A stretch of DNA of 17,246 nucleotides from an uncultured Eubacteriales bacterium (GTDB lineage: Bacteria > Bacillota > Clostridia > Christensenellales > CAG-917). Shown here piece by piece: positions 15,038-17,246 of the stretch. Under the pieces are notes generated by a model. That model did not search any database and was not told the origin of the DNA. It saw only the letters and a list, made by a program, of their open reading frames with translations. The stretch lies in NCBI GenBank assembly GCA_900550855.1, contig URTQ01000012.1, positions 1 to 17,246 on the forward strand, given 5' to 3'. The position numbers and the translations under genes were made by a program. Position 1 is the stretch's first letter; every line of letters begins with the position of its first letter.

Positions 15038-15352
15038 ATGGATTTTTCCAAAACGTCAAATCAAAAAGCAATAGACCAAGCCGCCAAAACGGCGCAGAAA
15101 ACGAGCCACAAAGTCGAACTCGACCACTTGCACGCAATGAGCGTTACGGGGGTTGAGGACGTGCCGACTTTCACCGACAAAACGATTGTGATTCGTCTAA
15201 AAGACGAAACGCTCACCGTGAGCGGTCAGAATCTGAGCGTGAAAAACCTTGACGTAACAGAGGGCAAACTGCAAATCGAGGGTCAGGTCAACGCCCTCAA
15301 ATATTCCGCTTCGGGCGCGCCCACGTCGTTTGCAAAACGCATTTTCAAATGA
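15038..15352 (+). CDS. yabP: Sporulation protein YabP
   Basis: YabP-family protein of 104 residues, needed for spore morphogenesis in the Bacillus and Clostridia groups. The family core is plain: SHKVELDHLHAMSVTGVEDV, then beta strands DKTIVIRLKDETLTVSGQNL and NLDVTEGKLQIEGQVNALKY. The first 20 or so residues are a charged, less conserved extension. The ATG at 15038 follows AAAGGGG and gives a normal family length; an upstream in-frame ATG at 14972 would add 22 residues lacking similarity and lie within promoter DNA. It ends ATGA-overlapped with yabQ. A cytosolic protein expected to act with YabQ in the mother cell. Confidence 0.9.
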   Translation: MDFSKTSNQKAIDQAAKTAQKTSHKVELDHLHAMSVTGVEDVPTFTDKTIVIRLKDETLTVSGQNLSVKNLDVTEGKLQIEGQVNALKYSASGAPTSFAKRIFK

Positions 15353-15657
15353 CGACTTTGTATCTCGGCGCAAACGCGAAAGCGCAAGCGATTTGCTTTG
15401 CGCTTTGCCTTGCGGCAGGCGTCGTCGCAGGCGTTTTTGCGTTGCTTTATTTCAAAAAAGGCGGCTTTTTCGAGAGAGTTCTCGTCGACTTTTTCGCAAC
15501 CTGCGCGCTCGGCGCGGGATTTATACTTTGCGTGGAATTTTTTATGCAAGGTTGCCCGACGCTGTACGGCGTCGCGGCGTATGCGCTCGGCGTATGCGTT
15601 TTGCCGTTTATCCGCTCGAAAATCGTCAAAAGAAAAAGAAAGAAACAGAGCGAATAG
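15349..15657 (+). CDS. yabQ: YabQ-like spore cortex membrane protein
   Basis: A 102-residue membrane protein with three hydrophobic segments (about 13-34, 44-66 and 71-88) and a basic C-terminal tail (RSKIVKRKRKK). Size, topology and position directly behind yabP support YabQ, which is required for cortex formation in Bacillus subtilis. Sequence similarity alone would be weak, so context carries much of the call. The start overlaps the yabP stop by ATGA and has no separate ribosome site, which implies translational coupling. Confidence 0.75.
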   Translation: MTTLYLGANAKAQAICFALCLAAGVVAGVFALLYFKKGGFFERVLVDFFATCALGAGFILCVEFFMQGCPTLYGVAAYALGVCVLPFIRSKIVKRKRKKQSE

Positions 15658-15733
15658 TGCCGAATCGTGTCTTGTTTTGCCCGCCGACTTTCTTTTTGCG
15701 CGACTTGTGCTAACATAAGTCGAGGAGGCGGAT

Positions 15734-16051
15734 ATGAGCAACGTAAAACACAAAAACTGCGCATTGAGAGAACTCGCCAAAAACGCGAAATCGAGGCTTT
15801 GCGACAACAAATACGACAGCGAAAAGAGCGTGCCGCAAGGCGCGACGCCCGAACAAAAGGCGATATTTTTGAAATTGTGCCAAATGCAAAAAGAGGGCGA
15901 AACCGTCGTCAATCCCGTTGCGTGCTTTGCCGACCAAGAGAAGATGAAAACCCTATCCCACGAGGACAGACAACGCTACATACTCACCGTCTGCGCCGAT
16001 TACGTCAGTATGAAACGATTCGTCGAAAACAAAGTGCGAAAAACGGGCTGA
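15734..16051 (+). CDS. Small conserved-looking protein of unknown function after yabQ
   Basis: I do not recognise this 105-residue protein. It is soluble, without signal peptide or membrane segment, mostly helical in appearance, and has five scattered cysteines (9, 23, 49, 64, 87) not arranged as a zinc ribbon. Reality as a gene is supported by an excellent AGGAGG at 15723-15728, a sensible start and a position 76 bases after yabQ on the same strand. In Bacillus subtilis and many Clostridia this slot is held by divIC, but there is no N-terminal membrane helix or coiled coil here, so it is not DivIC. A sporulation role is a guess from location. A weak CGACTT/AAGTCG hairpin (15701-15722) abuts the ribosome site. 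Confidence 0.7.
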   Translation: MSNVKHKNCALRELAKNAKSRLCDNKYDSEKSVPQGATPEQKAIFLKLCQMQKEGETVVNPVACFADQEKMKTLSHEDRQRYILTVCADYVSMKRFVENKVRKTG

Positions 16052-16064
16052 TTTTGGCGTTTTT
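16039..16064 (+). terminator. Weak terminator candidate after the yabPQ cluster
   Basis: AAAAACG (16039-16045) and CGTTTTT (16058-16064) form a 7-bp stem around the stop codon of the preceding gene, with the T-run inside the stem. Low GC content and a 12-base loop make it weak. No better terminator is seen before 16218. Confidence 0.3.
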
Positions 16065-16135
16065 GACAAAAAATAGTCTTGTATATTTTCGCACAACACG
16101 GCGTTTATCATCTAAAAACGATACGATAAAATGCA

Positions 16136-16203
16136 TTTTGTGCAAAAATCTGGCGATTAACGCCGCCCTCTCGCGCGTTTTGGCTCGAAATTTGTGCAAA
16201 TTT
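16136..16203. repeat. Two TTTGTGCAAA repeats upstream of the zinc-ribbon gene
   Basis: TTTGTGCAAA occurs at 16137-16146 and 16191-16200, each within a larger inverted repeat: TTTTG-TG-CAAAA (16136-16147) and AAATTTG-TG-CAAATTT (16188-16203). A GGCG-ATTAA-CGCC repeat (16152-16164) lies between. They sit about 15-80 bases upstream of the -35 hexamer and could be binding sites for a regulator of the downstream gene. The rest of 16065-16217 shows nothing supportable. Confidence 0.35.
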
Positions 16204-16217
16204 TTGCCTTTCTATCA

Positions 16218-16246
16218 TTGACTTTATCTTACGAAAATAATATAAT
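16218..16246 (+). promoter_or_regulatory. Sigma-A promoter of the zinc-ribbon membrane gene
   Basis: TTGACT (16218-16223), a 17-base spacer and consensus TATAAT (16241-16246), giving a predicted start near 16253 and a leader of about 26 bases with AAGGAGATGA. This is the strongest promoter-ribosome site pairing in the window and suggests high vegetative expression. Confidence 0.8.
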
Positions 16247-16278
16247 ATCGAAAGAATAGTTTTTTAAGGAGATGAACT

Positions 16279-17082
16279 ATGTATACAAGATGTCCCAGTT
16301 GCAGAGCCGAAATCAGTTTCGAGCCGCCTGCGAATATGGAATCGCTTCCCGACGGCTATAAGCATCGTATCAAATGCCCCAGTTGCGGAGTGACCATCGG
16401 CGTTAAAATCAACAAAATAGACACAACTCCCGCCACGCTCGTTCAACAAGCGCCGGCATATACTCAACCCCAAACGAACTTCGAACCCGTTTACGCAAAC
16501 GAGGAAGCCGCCGCGCCTCAAACCAAAGTCAAGGCAAAACACAGCGGTATCGGCAGAAACATCACGATGATGATTATGTCCCTTCTCTTTATCGCGTTGT
16601 CGGTGGTGGGTTACCTCGTCAATGCGGGCACGATTGAAAACGACTTGTTCGGAATCCGCTATCTCGACGGCATTTCTTGCTGGAACGCGATGATTCAGGA
16701 CTTCGGCGCATTCAAAGCGTATTTCGACAATCCGGTTGTCGGTATCTTGACGATTTTGCCTATGATCGTGTTCACGCTTGCAGGCATCAACTTCATCGTC
16801 GCACTCGTATCCGCTTGCGGCAAGAAGTACGGCAGAGCGTACAACCTCATTATGAGCATCGTTTTGGCGGCAGGCGCAATCGTGTTGATGTTCCGCCCCT
16901 TCCTTGCGGATTTGGTTACGGACAAAACCCTTTTCGAAGGCAACATTCTCGCATTCTTCCTCAACACAATCGAAGGACAACAATATATGTTCTTCGTGTC
17001 GGCAGGACTCGGCTTGTTGCAACTCATTCTCGGTCTTTGCTTCTGCAAGTCCTTGAAGAGAAAGGAAAAGAAAGTCAAATAA
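16279..17082 (+). CDS. Zinc-ribbon membrane protein of unknown function
   Basis: A 267-residue protein with an N-terminal MJ0042-like zinc ribbon: CPSC at Cys5/Cys8 and CPSC at Cys33/Cys36, well placed to bind one zinc. A flexible Pro/Gln/Ala-rich linker follows (about 48-88), then four membrane segments (about 94-115, 152-178, 187-209, 236-256) and a Lys-rich cytosolic end. The basic ends and an even number of helices suggest that the zinc ribbon and C-terminus both face the cytosol. The gene is monocistronic, with its own promoter and terminator. Zinc-ribbon-plus-membrane proteins are common and diverse in Clostridia; many are unnamed. No enzyme motif is visible, and I assign no function. 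Confidence 0.85.
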   Translation: MYTRCPSCRAEISFEPPANMESLPDGYKHRIKCPSCGVTIGVKINKIDTTPATLVQQAPAYTQPQTNFEPVYANEEAAAPQTKVKAKHSGIGRNITMMIMSLLFIALSVVGYLVNAGTIENDLFGIRYLDGISCWNAMIQDFGAFKAYFDNPVVGILTILPMIVFTLAGINFIVALVSACGKKYGRAYNLIMSIVLAAGAIVLMFRPFLADLVTDKTLFEGNILAFFLNTIEGQQYMFFVSAGLGLLQLILGLCFCKSLKRKEKKVK

Positions 17083-17105
17083 TCGAGATTAACACAAACG
17101 CAAAG

Positions 17106-17140
17106 TCCATCGGCAACAGCCGATGGATTTTTGTTTTATT
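17106..17140 (+). terminator. Rho-independent terminator
   Basis: A perfect 9-bp stem TCCATCGGC/GCCGATGGA with ACAA-type 4-base loop, followed by TTTTTGTTTTATT, 23 bases after the stop of the zinc-ribbon gene. Textbook form. Confidence 0.95.
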
Positions 17141-17192
17141 CCGCAAATAAGCATATAAAACTGCGATAAATCGATGAATAACGCGAAAGGTG

Positions 17193-17246
17193 CGGCTTGA
17201 ATCAAAACCCAGTGTACATAGGCGTACACGATTTTGAGGCAAGCCG
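17193..17246. repeat. Three-tier hairpin element, copy B, cut by the window end
   Basis: Plus strand: outer stem CGGCTTG (17193-17199) with CAAGCCG (17240-17246); internal loop AA/GG; middle stem TCAAAA (17202-17207) with TTTTGA (17232-17237); internal loop CCCA (17208-17211)/GA (17230-17231); inner stem GTGTAC (17212-17217) with GTACAC (17224-17229); loop ATAGGC. This is the same plan as 7757-7819 with different arms. The outer stem reaches the last base of the window and may continue. It lies past the terminator of the zinc-ribbon gene, so it is not needed to end that transcript. The stretch 17141-17192 shows no other feature. Confidence 0.75.

Noticed and set aside
13671..17082. New defence or biosynthetic system around the acyltransferase and zinc-ribbon protein
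   Set aside because: They are separated by a sporulation cluster with opposite transcription and separate promoters; no nuclease, toxin, carrier protein or other partner is present.

Overview
The window looks like a chromosomal segment of an uncultured, spore-forming member of the Bacillota, most likely class Clostridia. The evidence is a GlgC/GlgD pair (GlgD is essentially a Bacillota protein), the spore-cortex genes yabP and yabQ, an AmaP/Asp23-type envelope protein, ispE of the MEP isoprenoid pathway, GGAGG-type ribosome sites and sigma-A promoters with 17-base spacers. No phage, transposase, CRISPR array, tRNA or rRNA was seen. It reads as core genome, almost all on the minus strand.

Layout, left to right. 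(1) 1-64: a nested inverted repeat at the window edge. (2) 70-4378: glycogen operon transcribed leftward as glgB-glgC-glgD, very tightly packed, from a promoter at 4350-4378. (3) 4479-7705: response regulator, sensor histidine kinase and ispE in one leftward operon; the kinase and ispE overlap by ATGA. (4) 7757-7819: a three-tier hairpin just past lysS. (5) 7842-10866: amaP-like gene, greA and lysS, leftward from a promoter at 10838-10866; a perfect hairpin touches the greA ribosome site. (6) 10870-10999: a small intergenic region with a rightward promoter-like sequence and a terminator that works on paper in both directions. (7) 11003-15008: acyltransferase, a short alanyl-tRNA synthetase lacking the usual C-terminal domains, and a PHP phosphoesterase, leftward. 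(8) 14974-16064: divergent sporulation cluster yabP-yabQ plus a small protein of unknown function. (9) 16218-17140: a zinc-ribbon membrane protein of unknown function with its own promoter and a strong terminator. (10) 17193-17246: a second three-tier hairpin, cut by the window end.

The most interesting observation is that the hairpins at 7757-7819 and 17193-17246 have the same architecture and share an invariant CCCA/GA internal loop and a GTAC/GTAC inner stem, while their other paired arms have entirely different sequences that still pair. That is compensatory change between two copies in one 17 kb window. It points to a dispersed structured element, an RNA or a DNA-hairpin repeat, that I cannot match to a named family. 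Secondary points are the short AlaRS with a CX3CX3CXC cluster, overlapping divergent promoters between a housekeeping-type and a sporulation operon, the acidic tail on the AmaP homologue and the unknown gene following yabQ.
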